Positions 7,986-15,147 of a stretch of DNA of 25,555 nt are shown here, piece by piece. Source of the stretch: Rhizosphaericola sp047606825 (GTDB taxonomy: Bacteria > Bacteroidota > Bacteroidia > Chitinophagales > Chitinophagaceae); NCBI GenBank assembly GCA_047606825.1, contig JASGDY010000088.1, forward strand, positions 1-25,555. The letters run 5' to 3'. The position numbers were made by a program, and so were the translations under genes. The notes under the pieces were generated by a model. The model did not search any database and was not told where the DNA came from. It saw only the letters and a program-made list of their open reading frames with translations. Position 1 is the first letter of the stretch. Each line of letters starts with the position of its first letter.

Positions 7986-9014
7986 ATGTTTCTCGACGGT
8001 TTATTTGGACGCAATGCATTTATTGACGGGAAAGAATACTTGTTCTTTTCGGGTTATGATTATTTGTCCGTGCATATCGTTTCGGAATTTTACCGACTTG
8101 TACAGGAAGGCATCCAAAAATACGGCTGGGTCTATCCATCGTCGCGCATCAGCAACACGCAAATCTCACTATACGAAGACTGCGAAGCAAGGCTTTCGGA
8201 AATCACCAATACGGAGGAAACGGTTTTGTTCGGTTCAGGCTTCAACGCCGGACAGTCCTGCATTGCCTTGTTTGGAAACGACATCGACAACGCTCCCCTC
8301 TCCCACCCCGCCATCCTGCAACAAAAATCTCTACTATACGATTTCGACAACTGGAAAGACGGATTGATAAATGACAACAACGACCATCCGATTATATTGG
8401 CTTCCGACGCAGTGAACAATTTCTCCCTATTGAAATATGATTTCGACAGCTTCACGGCATTAAACAGAAAAGCCACTTTTATCATTGACGATTCGCATGG
8501 TATTGGCGTAACGGGAGCAACGGGCGGCGGCGCGGCGGAATACATACCACGCAATCCCAATATAGACTACCTCTTTACCTACTCGATGGGCAAAGCGTTC
8601 GGCATCGAAGCGGGCGCTGTCAGCACCAATAAATATTTCGCGAATCAATTGCGCAGTCTTCCGTCGTTTACAGCAGTAACACCTCCGTCACCCGGACCGC
8701 TATACGCCTTCCTCCATGGCAAAGACATCTATGCACAACAATTGGAAAAACTGCGCAACAATATCCAATACATGGCTGAATTATTAAAAGACATTCCGAA
8801 TATCAAAATACATCCGGAATTACCGATTGTCTTGTTGCCTTCCAATACCAACGAACAGAACTTTTTCAACAATGGTTTTATCATCTCTTCATTTGCATAC
8901 CCAGACCCCAACGGAGAAAAACTTAACCGGCTGGTGTTGACTGCGGCGCATACAAAAGTAGATTTGGAAAAAGTGGCGGCGTTTGTACGGTCTGACAGTG
9001 ATGAATGTGAGTAA
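7986..9014 (+). CDS. PLP-dependent alpha-oxoamine synthase-like enzyme (fold type I)
   Basis: Belongs to the aminotransferase class I/II fold and is closest in motif layout to glycine C-acetyltransferase (KBL) and 8-amino-7-oxononanoate synthase. These enzymes condense an amino acid with an acyl-CoA and lose CO2. FGSGFNAGQ (82-90) is the phosphate-loop region. DDSHGIGVTG (168-177) provides the pyridine-binding aspartate D169 and H171. K203 in YSMGKAFG is the Schiff-base lysine. FSGYDYL (21-27) resembles the N-terminal 'S-x-N/D-Y-L' block. At 342 residues it is about 45-60 shorter than usual family members, and the usual 'H-A-S-x-x-x-G' block after the phosphate loop is not recognisable (SHPAI only). 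Substrate and even reaction class are therefore uncertain. It follows the dipeptide epimerase and converges with the MutS-like gene. Confidence 0.75.
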   Translation: MFLDGLFGRNAFIDGKEYLFFSGYDYLSVHIVSEFYRLVQEGIQKYGWVYPSSRISNTQISLYEDCEARLSEITNTEETVLFGSGFNAGQSCIALFGNDIDNAPLSHPAILQQKSLLYDFDNWKDGLINDNNDHPIILASDAVNNFSLLKYDFDSFTALNRKATFIIDDSHGIGVTGATGGGAAEYIPRNPNIDYLFTYSMGKAFGIEAGAVSTNKYFANQLRSLPSFTAVTPPSPGPLYAFLHGKDIYAQQLEKLRNNIQYMAELLKDIPNIKIHPELPIVLLPSNTNEQNFFNNGFIISSFAYPDPNGEKLNRLVLTAAHTKVDLEKVAAFVRSDSDECE

Positions 9015-9045
9015 GATGTTTTTTTTGATTAAAAAATATCTCACA
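9006..9045. terminator. Shared hairpin between convergent genes
   Basis: TGTGAG (9006-9011) pairs perfectly with CTCACA (9040-9045). The interior brings T8 (9019-9026) opposite A6 (9031-9036). Both stop codons (TAA 9012-9014 on plus, and the complement of 9041-9043 on minus) are inside the structure. It could serve both strands as a bidirectional terminator. The stem is short and A/T-rich inside, so the strength is uncertain. Confidence 0.4.
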
Positions 9046-10840
9046 TCTCAATCCCAATCTGTTTCATCAATATCGCCGCGTTCATCCGCCGACAGACACC
9101 CGGTTTTAATTGATAGTCAAAAAACAATTCATCATTATTGTCCACCTGCACGTCAAAATGATAGTTGGCTATCGCATCAGGCTGCTCATTGACAAGATTT
9201 GCCAATTCCACGTCGTGGGTAGCAATGACCGCGACGACATGCTCACGAATCAATTGCAGCATCAAGGCTTTGGAGCCCGCATGACGGTCCAAGGAATTGG
9301 TACCACGCAATATTTCATCCAATAAGACAAACACTTTTTGCTTGGCATTGACAGCCTCGAGGATAGCGCGTATCTTTTTTAATTCAGCATAAAAAGTGGA
9401 CGTGTTTTCCGCAAGGTTGTCGGCAATACGCATACTACTCATCAACTGAACAACAGATACGGCAAAACTTTTGGCGCAAACAGGCGCACCGCTGTATGCC
9501 AATACCATATTGACCCCAAGGCTACGCAGAAACGTACTTTTTCCACCCATGTTGCTGCCTGTAATCAATGCAATTTTACCTTGGCCGTCAATGGAAAAAT
9601 CATTGTCCACACGTTTGGATGTAGGAATCAACGGATGCCCAATCCCTGTACCCGAAAAACTATAATAATTCGGTTCGATTGTCGGAAATACCCAATCAGG
9701 ACGGTTGAAACTCAAGGTAGCCAAACTATCGAACGCTTCTGCCTGATAAATTGCCGCCAACCATTGAGACAAGCCAGCACCGTATTCTAATTTCCATTCG
9801 TTCAACGAAAGCCCAACCCTTACGTCCCACAATAAAAAAGTATTGAGAAAAAAGTATAGAAAAACGTTGAGCCGCGCCTCAAACAAACCTAGTATCTTTC
9901 CTAATTGTTTCAATGCGACAGAAGCCTTGACATCATTAGTATTCCACAATGGCTCCTGCAATTTTCTCAACGCAATACTATTATCTATTTTCAATTCTTC
10001 CAGACAGGCAATCATATCGCCCATCTTTGAAACCTTAGGATAAAACTTGGACAATATCCCAAAGGCTGCATTGCTCTTTTTACTTTGCGCAAAAGAAAAT
10101 AATATAAAAACAGCAGTCGAAAATCCAAAAATCCCGGACGAAATCCTGTCATCCAAAAACAAATAGACAGATGTCAACGTGATGATGGGATACAGCCTAG
10201 TCATCACTTTCCAAAACTTGGAACGAGTGCCTGTTGGCTGCCCCAACCAGACCGCCATATCAGACTCGATATTTTTTTCAAGACCTGCAATAGAACCATA
10301 AGCCTGAAACCTTTGCCGCCACTCAGTCTGAGCAGCCATCACACGAACGGCATCCTGTCTTTCCCCTATCGTCGTCTTGTCCACAGCGGAGGAAAAATAG
10401 TCCGCCAAAAGTTGTCGTCCTCCTGCGGTCTCGGCTCGGTTGACATATTGGAACAGAGAATATTTTCCAAAAATATCCAAGTCCGAAGCATAAGGATGCG
10501 TCGCAGACTGAAATACCGCGCCGTCTTCCCAATCGGCATATTGGTAATCCAGGCCGGCAAGCTCTCTTCTATTGACAGACAACAAAGTCCGGACAAAATC
10601 CAAACGTCTTTTCCATGCGACATCGCGCGACACCAATACGAGAAACAAAGCGATACCGACCAAAACGCCCATCAATGCTATGCCCCAACCCTTGTGCCAT
10701 TGGTTATACAACCAAAATACAATCAATACAATAACCAAAAGACGCGCCCAAGCCATCCAGGAACGTTTCCTTTTCAACTGCGTTTCCTGTTGCGCCAGTT
10801 CAACTATATTGGAATCGTAAACAGATTTGGGACCTTTCAT
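9041..10840 (-). CDS. Membrane-anchored MutS-family ATPase
   Basis: A 599-residue MutS paralogue. The C-terminal ABC-type ATPase domain is intact: Walker A GSNMGGKST (428-436), the signature-like segment DNLAENTSTFYAEL (474-487), Walker B VFVLLDEILRGTN (503-515) and the H-loop ATHD (540-543). A MutS-core-like helical region (about 115-385) precedes it, starting with LDIFGKYSLFQYVNRAETAGG, the segment equivalent to the start of the MutS lever/clamp. The mismatch-reading domain I and connector domain of MutS are absent. Instead there are hydrophobic segments at about 32-48, 52-70, 216-230 and 236-250, so the protein is probably in the inner membrane. Similar proteins are common in Bacteroidota and their role is unknown. 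A role in classical mismatch repair is unlikely. Confidence 0.85.
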   Translation of the reverse strand: MKGPKSVYDSNIVELAQQETQLKRKRSWMAWARLLVIVLIVFWLYNQWHKGWGIALMGVLVGIALFLVLVSRDVAWKRRLDFVRTLLSVNRRELAGLDYQYADWEDGAVFQSATHPYASDLDIFGKYSLFQYVNRAETAGGRQLLADYFSSAVDKTTIGERQDAVRVMAAQTEWRQRFQAYGSIAGLEKNIESDMAVWLGQPTGTRSKFWKVMTRLYPIITLTSVYLFLDDRISSGIFGFSTAVFILFSFAQSKKSNAAFGILSKFYPKVSKMGDMIACLEELKIDNSIALRKLQEPLWNTNDVKASVALKQLGKILGLFEARLNVFLYFFLNTFLLWDVRVGLSLNEWKLEYGAGLSQWLAAIYQAEAFDSLATLSFNRPDWVFPTIEPNYYSFSGTGIGHPLIPTSKRVDNDFSIDGQGKIALITGSNMGGKSTFLRSLGVNMVLAYSGAPVCAKSFAVSVVQLMSSMRIADNLAENTSTFYAELKKIRAILEAVNAKQKVFVLLDEILRGTNSLDRHAGSKALMLQLIREHVVAVIATHDVELANLVNEQPDAIANYHFDVQVDNNDELFFDYQLKPGVCRRMNAAILMKQIGIEM

Positions 10841-11176
10841 CGGGTAAAGATATTGGTTTTGGCAATGGCATTAACCATTTGCCAAAACCGGAATTCTTTT
10901 ACCGACATTTTCATTCAAGATATCGACAATATCATCCACTCCGCCATCGTCAGCCATCACGATAATCATTTCATGGACATTGTCCGTCGATGCAGAATTC
11001 CATCGCCACGCCTCCACCGTTAAGTAGTACTTCAAATTATGGGACAATCGGCAATCCCGTTTCCACAAGTATCAATGCACTACCCCTGCTCAATTTCTTT
11101 ATCGTCCCTTTCGTCTCCAACAACATGGAAAAAGATTCTAGAGGGCAAAACCGCAGCAATGCAAAGGTGTAGAACT
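10841..11176. other. Intergenic region, possibly holding a gene remnant
   Basis: This is most of the 425-bp gap between the divergent MutS-like gene and the copper locus. No intact gene is convincing. On the minus strand two short stretches look protein-like but are broken by stops: 29 codons from an ATG near 11126 (MLLETKGTIKKLSRGSALIL...) and, after a stop, a piece reading FEVLLNGGGVAMEFCIDGQC. An overlapping frame, 11068-10871, stays open for 65 codons and ends 30 bp before the MutS-like start. I do not recognise any of these. They may be decay of a former gene or chance. Confidence 0.25.
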
Positions 11177-11190
11177 ATGACAATTGTCAT
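11177..11190. promoter_or_regulatory. 14-bp perfect palindrome upstream of the copper locus (candidate operator)
   Basis: ATGACAATTGTCAT is perfectly self-complementary. It lies 47 bp before the TATATTTG box at 11238, about where a dimeric regulator could bind upstream of the promoter. The core ACAnnTGT equals the core of CopY/BlaI-type operators (TACAnnTGTA), and the overall shape also recalls Fur-family boxes. Which regulator binds, if any, is not shown by the window. Confidence 0.45.
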
Positions 11191-11237
11191 GTTTCAAAAG
11201 ATCATACAATAATAAAAAGACAAAATAGTTTTTCCAT

Positions 11238-11245
11238 TATATTTG
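11238..11245 (+). promoter_or_regulatory. -7 promoter box of the copper locus
   Basis: TATATTTG is an exact TAnnTTTG match. Transcription would start near 11252, about 14 nt before the GTG start at 11266. No convincing -33 TTTG lies at the right distance, which fits a promoter that needs an activator. Confidence 0.5.
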
Positions 11246-11265
11246 CGCCATCAATTCATACGCTA

Positions 11266-11640
11266 GTGAAGCACCTCGTTGCAATATTATTTCTATCTTC
11301 CTTTCTGATCATGAGCTTCAGTAAGAATATAGTCATCCTTAACTTCTATGTCAACAGGGATGCTATAGCAGAGAAGTATTGCATCAATAAATACAAACCA
11401 GGCCTGCATTGTAACGGCCACTGTTTCCTCCTCAAGCAACTAAAAAAAGAACAACAGCGGGAAACCAAGGACATGGGAGACCAGATGGCAAAAATGGAAA
11501 TCGTTTCTTTCCAGAATTATTTCCCTTCTGTCCAACCAGATTTATACGAACTACCTATCAGGAACAAAATATATAGTCACTACAACTGCAACTATACCAA
11601 AGACATTACTTTATTGGTATTCAAACCTCCACGCGCATAA
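11266..11640 (+). CDS. Small Cys/His-rich membrane-anchored or exported protein, first gene of putative copper locus
   Basis: A 124-residue protein starting at GTG (MKHLVAILFLSSFLIMSFSK). The only in-frame ATG nearby is at codon 16, inside the hydrophobic segment, so GTG is preferred. The N-terminal 18 or so residues form a signal peptide or anchor. The distinctive part is C39-x9-C49-x3-C53 with flanking histidines (H48-C49-N50-G51-H52-C53), followed by a charged helix (LLKQLKKEQQRETKD). C108 lies near the end. I recall small proteins of this layout (N-x5-E-x2-C-x-N, then C-x-G-x-C, then L-K-x-L) beside TonB receptors in other Bacteroidota, but know no named function. A soft-metal-binding role, probably copper, is inferred from the Cys/His cluster and the neighbours. 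Confidence 0.7.
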   Translation: MKHLVAILFLSSFLIMSFSKNIVILNFYVNRDAIAEKYCINKYKPGLHCNGHCFLLKQLKKEQQRETKDMGDQMAKMEIVSFQNYFPSVQPDLYELPIRNKIYSHYNCNYTKDITLLVFKPPRA

Positions 11641-11672
11641 TTCTAAGCTAAGAAGTTAATTACATCGTATGC

Positions 11673-11698
11673 ATAGTATCGGAATTTACCGATACTAT
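11673..11698 (+). terminator. Strong hairpin between genes 1 and 2 of the copper locus (terminator or attenuator)
   Basis: A perfect 10-bp stem pairs ATAGTATCGG (11673-11682) with CCGATACTAT (11689-11698), with a 6-nt loop AATTTA. A run of five T residues (11706-11710) follows seven bases later. It stands 32 bp after the first gene's stop and 69 bp before the second gene's ATG. The T-run is short and displaced, so read-through is likely. I see no good promoter between the hairpin and the second gene, which argues for attenuation rather than full separation. Confidence 0.55.
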
Positions 11699-11767
11699 AG
11701 ACCTCTTTTTGCCTCAACTGAACATTATTAAAACAACATTTAGTAAAAACTAAATAAAATCATTTTT

Positions 11768-12643
11768 ATGCGTAATATTTTTTTCATGGCAGCAATGCTA
11801 TGCGGTATCGTATTGTCGGTTTCCTGTTCCAAAAACGATAGCACGACCAGCACAGTACAAACATTAAGCAACCTGACAACGTTCAACGAAAGCAGCATCC
11901 CAAATTCGCCTTATATAATCACAACTTATATCGAAACAGACTCGTTGATCGTTGGTTATAACCCCATTTTTTTCACTATAAAAGATACGACCAGCAATAC
12001 CTTTGTCAATAATGCTTCGATTGTATTGGCTCCGTTGATGACAAATCCGACGAATATCGAAAACGGTGTCGCACACCGTCATTCCGGCCCGACGGAACAA
12101 GCTGTCTTTTCAGATAGTATGCAAGCCTATATGGGTGCGTTCATCCCGCTTCACGGTTCTACCAGCGAGTACACGAGTGCGGGATATAAAGGATGGAGGA
12201 TGCGTATGGCAATAACAGTCAACAGCGAACAATACGATTCCGTCAAATACGACTTCTCTACGAAAAGTACCAAACCCGGAACGAAGTTTTTCACAAGTGT
12301 TGCGGGCAACGACGGTCAGACCTATTATATCGCATTGGTAAGTCCACAGCAAGCAAGCCAGACCAACGGCTTGCAGTCTTTGGAAATTGCCTTCTACAAA
12401 AGCCTTGACCACAATATCACCTTCCAGACAGTCAGTGATTTTACGATTGGCAACTTCTATCCCTATATGCCGGACATGGGACATAGTTCGACCAGCAATG
12501 TCATCCCGACCAGCATTGGAAACGGACACTATACAGGAACGGTCAATTTCACTATGGGTGGATACTGGACGCTAAACTTTACAAAAATCCAGGAAAATAA
12601 CGTTCAGATCATTGATTCCACGGCATTGGAAGTAGCTTTTTAA
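11768..12643 (+). CDS. Lipoprotein with YtkA/FixH-like domain, putative copper binding
   Basis: A 291-residue lipoprotein. The signal peptide ends in LSVSC with lipidation at C20 followed by SKND, a typical Bacteroidota outer-membrane lipoprotein start. Residues about 60-150 form one beta-sandwich-like domain with H103-R-H105, M122 and H129. Residues about 182-275 form a second one resembling YtkA/FixH-like domains. The hallmark is YMPDMGHSS (233-241: M234, M237, H239), then GNGHYTGTVNFTMGGYW (251-267: H254, M263). In YtkA-like proteins this Met/His set is associated with copper handling. The stop is only 8 bp from the start of the copper-receptor gene, so the two are surely co-transcribed. 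I infer a periplasm- or surface-facing lipoprotein that binds copper for, or receives it from, the receptor. Confidence 0.8.
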   Translation: MRNIFFMAAMLCGIVLSVSCSKNDSTTSTVQTLSNLTTFNESSIPNSPYIITTYIETDSLIVGYNPIFFTIKDTTSNTFVNNASIVLAPLMTNPTNIENGVAHRHSGPTEQAVFSDSMQAYMGAFIPLHGSTSEYTSAGYKGWRMRMAITVNSEQYDSVKYDFSTKSTKPGTKFFTSVAGNDGQTYYIALVSPQQASQTNGLQSLEIAFYKSLDHNITFQTVSDFTIGNFYPYMPDMGHSSTSNVIPTSIGNGHYTGTVNFTMGGYWTLNFTKIQENNVQIIDSTALEVAF

Positions 12644-12651
12644 AATTAAAC

Positions 12652-14739
12652 ATGTTTAGTAAAATGAACAAACTTCCAATAGTCTTATTACTATTAACAC
12701 CGACGGCTGTGCTATCACAGCATGTCGGTGTTTCCAAAGATGGAAACGCTATACACCAACTTGATAGCATCACTATACAAACCAACAATACAAGTGACCT
12801 TAAAAGATATAGCGATGGACATTCCCGAACGGAAAAAATCCTTGACAACATCCCAAGTATATACCTTATCAGCCGTGGGAATTACGCACAGGAACCGGTC
12901 ATACGCGGCATGAGCGACGGCCAGATTATGTTGACCATAAACGGGATGCATATCTTTGGCGCATGCACCGACAAAATGGATCCAAGCACTTCCTATATCG
13001 AACCGAGCAACTTGGAAAAAATTGATTTGCATACCGGAGCCGCTTATGGTATCGGCGGTTCATCTATTGGTGGTGGTTTACAATTTCATTTAAAAGAAGC
13101 ACAGCACAATATGCGAAACCCTTGGTCCGGCAGCGTTTCAACACAGTACGAAACCAACAGCCACGCAAAAATATTGATAGGACAACTGCATTATAGCCAC
13201 AAAAAATGGGCAATATTGGCAGATGGTGCTTACCGAAAAACCAACAGCTATATACCCGGCGGCAGCAAGTCTGAAAACATTGCCCGATATGGCAATTGGA
13301 CGTCAAACCAAGTGTTTACGGTCAACAGCAAAGGACAAATCAACTATTCCCAATATGAAAAATGGAATGTACACGTCAATACCGTCTATCAAACGACCGA
13401 TAATGGATTATTAAAATTAGACTATATACATGATGACGGCAACAATATTGGTTATCCTGCACTTTCTATGGATGTTAAATATGCACGTTCCAACATTATA
13501 GGATTACATTATATCCAATCCTATAACAATAAAAAAATAAAGTATTGGGAAACATCCATCTATTATAGTAAAATAAACCATGTCATGGACGACACGCAAC
13601 GTCCGTTGGAACAGCTTTCCATGCACATGGACATGCCGGCATGGTCCGACACCAAAGGCGCGTTTACACAAGCATTTTGGAATCTCACGCCACATCAAAA
13701 ACTCAAAACAAAAATAGAGGGTTATATCAACCGCTGGCATGCAGAAATGACCATGTACCCCAAAAACGGCGGCGCATCTATGTACATGATGACTATCCCG
13801 GATGGGCAGCGTACAATGCTTGGTGTCGACATGGAAGACCAATGGCATATTGACAACAATTGGAAGCTCTTGCTGGGCGGTCATTTGGAATATAGCGGCA
13901 GCAACTTGTTTACCGATGCCGGAAGACAACAATTGTCGACTATAACAGCTGAAAACAGCAACCAGCAGCGCATTCCTTATAATATCTATACCAATATCCA
14001 GCATCGTTTTTCAGATGCATTGTCCTCGGACATTTATGTATCCAGAACGGTGCGTGTACCGACTTTGAGCGAAATGTATGCCTTGTACCTCTTCAATCCA
14101 TTGGACAATTATGACTATATCGGCATTCCGAACTTAAAAAAGGAATCAGCTTGGAACATCGAATGGCAATGGCATTACACAAAAACAAAATGGAGCATAC
14201 ATCTAAAATTATATGATTATCTTATCCAAAACTATATCACGGGATTGGTTGTAGAAAATACCGACGCAATGACGGAAACGGCCAATGGCGTCAAGCAGTT
14301 TGGCAATATCAAACATGCAAATATCGCAGGTTCAGAGTTTCAGTTTCAATGGCATATCTCACAAAATGTACAGTTCAGCAATAGCAATACTTACGCTTAC
14401 GGACGGGACAACAACAAAAGAGCATTGCCGCTGATACAGTCATTGAGAAGCAACAACAACATACAGTGGGAGCCGCAACACGATTTCCGTATTTATATTG
14501 AAAACCTAACAACGGTAAGACAAAACCATGTCAGCAGTTTTTATGGTGAAAAGACTACGCCGGGATTTGCTATCTTTAACATAGGTGCCGATAAAACATT
14601 TACGTTTAAACGACAATCATTTAATATTGGCGTGGATATTCGCAATATGTTCAATAAATATTATTACGAACATTTGGATATTGTACAATTTCCGAGAATA
14701 GGGCGCAATATGGAGGCAAGACTGTCTTATCAGTTTTAA
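12652..14739 (+). CDS. TonB-dependent outer-membrane copper receptor (OprC/NosA-like)
   Basis: A 695-residue outer-membrane receptor that takes up its ligand using TonB/ExbBD energy. The signal peptide ends near LSQ (residue 23). LDSITIQT (37-44) fits a TonB box. The plug spans about 50-150 (IPSIYLISRG, VIRGMSDGQIMLTINGM) and the barrel runs to the terminal SYQF. C105 and M109 (ACTDKMDPSTSYI) align with the C-x3-M pair, and H310/M312 (INHVMDD) with the H-x-M pair, that together bind copper in Pseudomonas OprC. Further Met/His-rich stretches follow: MHMDMP (324-329) and WHAEMTMYP (362-370), then SMYMM (376-380). It lacks the N-terminal CarboxypepD_reg-like domain frequent in this phylum and has no SusD partner. 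ATG at 12664 (MNKLPIV) is an alternative start. Confidence 0.9.
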   Translation: MFSKMNKLPIVLLLLTPTAVLSQHVGVSKDGNAIHQLDSITIQTNNTSDLKRYSDGHSRTEKILDNIPSIYLISRGNYAQEPVIRGMSDGQIMLTINGMHIFGACTDKMDPSTSYIEPSNLEKIDLHTGAAYGIGGSSIGGGLQFHLKEAQHNMRNPWSGSVSTQYETNSHAKILIGQLHYSHKKWAILADGAYRKTNSYIPGGSKSENIARYGNWTSNQVFTVNSKGQINYSQYEKWNVHVNTVYQTTDNGLLKLDYIHDDGNNIGYPALSMDVKYARSNIIGLHYIQSYNNKKIKYWETSIYYSKINHVMDDTQRPLEQLSMHMDMPAWSDTKGAFTQAFWNLTPHQKLKTKIEGYINRWHAEMTMYPKNGGASMYMMTIPDGQRTMLGVDMEDQWHIDNNWKLLLGGHLEYSGSNLFTDAGRQQLSTITAENSNQQRIPYNIYTNIQHRFSDALSSDIYVSRTVRVPTLSEMYALYLFNPLDNYDYIGIPNLKKESAWNIEWQWHYTKTKWSIHLKLYDYLIQNYITGLVVENTDAMTETANGVKQFGNIKHANIAGSEFQFQWHISQNVQFSNSNTYAYGRDNNKRALPLIQSLRSNNNIQWEPQHDFRIYIENLTTVRQNHVSSFYGEKTTPGFAIFNIGADKTFTFKRQSFNIGVDIRNMFNKYYYEHLDIVQFPRIGRNMEARLSYQF

Positions 14740-15147
14740 GGTGTCGGACCACAAAAGACAATTTACCCTGCAATAGATAGTATTCATTGAGATGCGGTAT
14801 GCCCAAATAATCATCGCCAGGAACGTATTCCTCTAGAAAACCTTCCCCTCATGTATGCTTTCCGGCCTGCGACAGACAGCATTTGCCCATGACAAGAGCA
14901 ACACACAACAAACAGCTTTTCAATGAAACATTCAGCATAATAACCGTCGGATGAAAATGGATAAAATATACGCTCCAATGAACGTCGTTAACTTAAGAAT
15001 AAACCACGAATGCACGAATATAAAAACTATTTTGTGCATTCGTGGCTAAACAACCGCAACGCAATCTGAGGTTAATGCCATTGATGCACCTTCCTTGAAA
15101 CAGAAAATCCATCATTCAGTATACACAAAAGGCAATACAAAAAACAT
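14740..15147. other. 408-bp gap between convergent genes
   Basis: Lies between the end of the copper receptor gene and the end of the Tricorn-like gene. I see no gene, and the only structure is the inverted repeat at 15004-15045. The open frames here are short and without recognisable motifs. No intrinsic terminator immediately follows the receptor gene. Confidence 0.5.
15004..15045. repeat. 12-bp perfect inverted repeat, REP-like
   Basis: CCACGAATGCAC (15004-15015) pairs perfectly with GTGCATTCGTGG (15034-15045) around an 18-nt A/T-rich loop. The 'CCACGAATGCACGAAT' type of dyad recurs in many bacterial intergenic regions. Its place between convergent genes also suits a bidirectional transcript end. 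Confidence 0.6.

Noticed and set aside
10313..11023. 236-codon open frame on the plus strand
   Set aside because: It lies mostly antisense to the MutS-like gene, whose ATPase motifs are unambiguous, and its translation has no recognisable motif or good start context.
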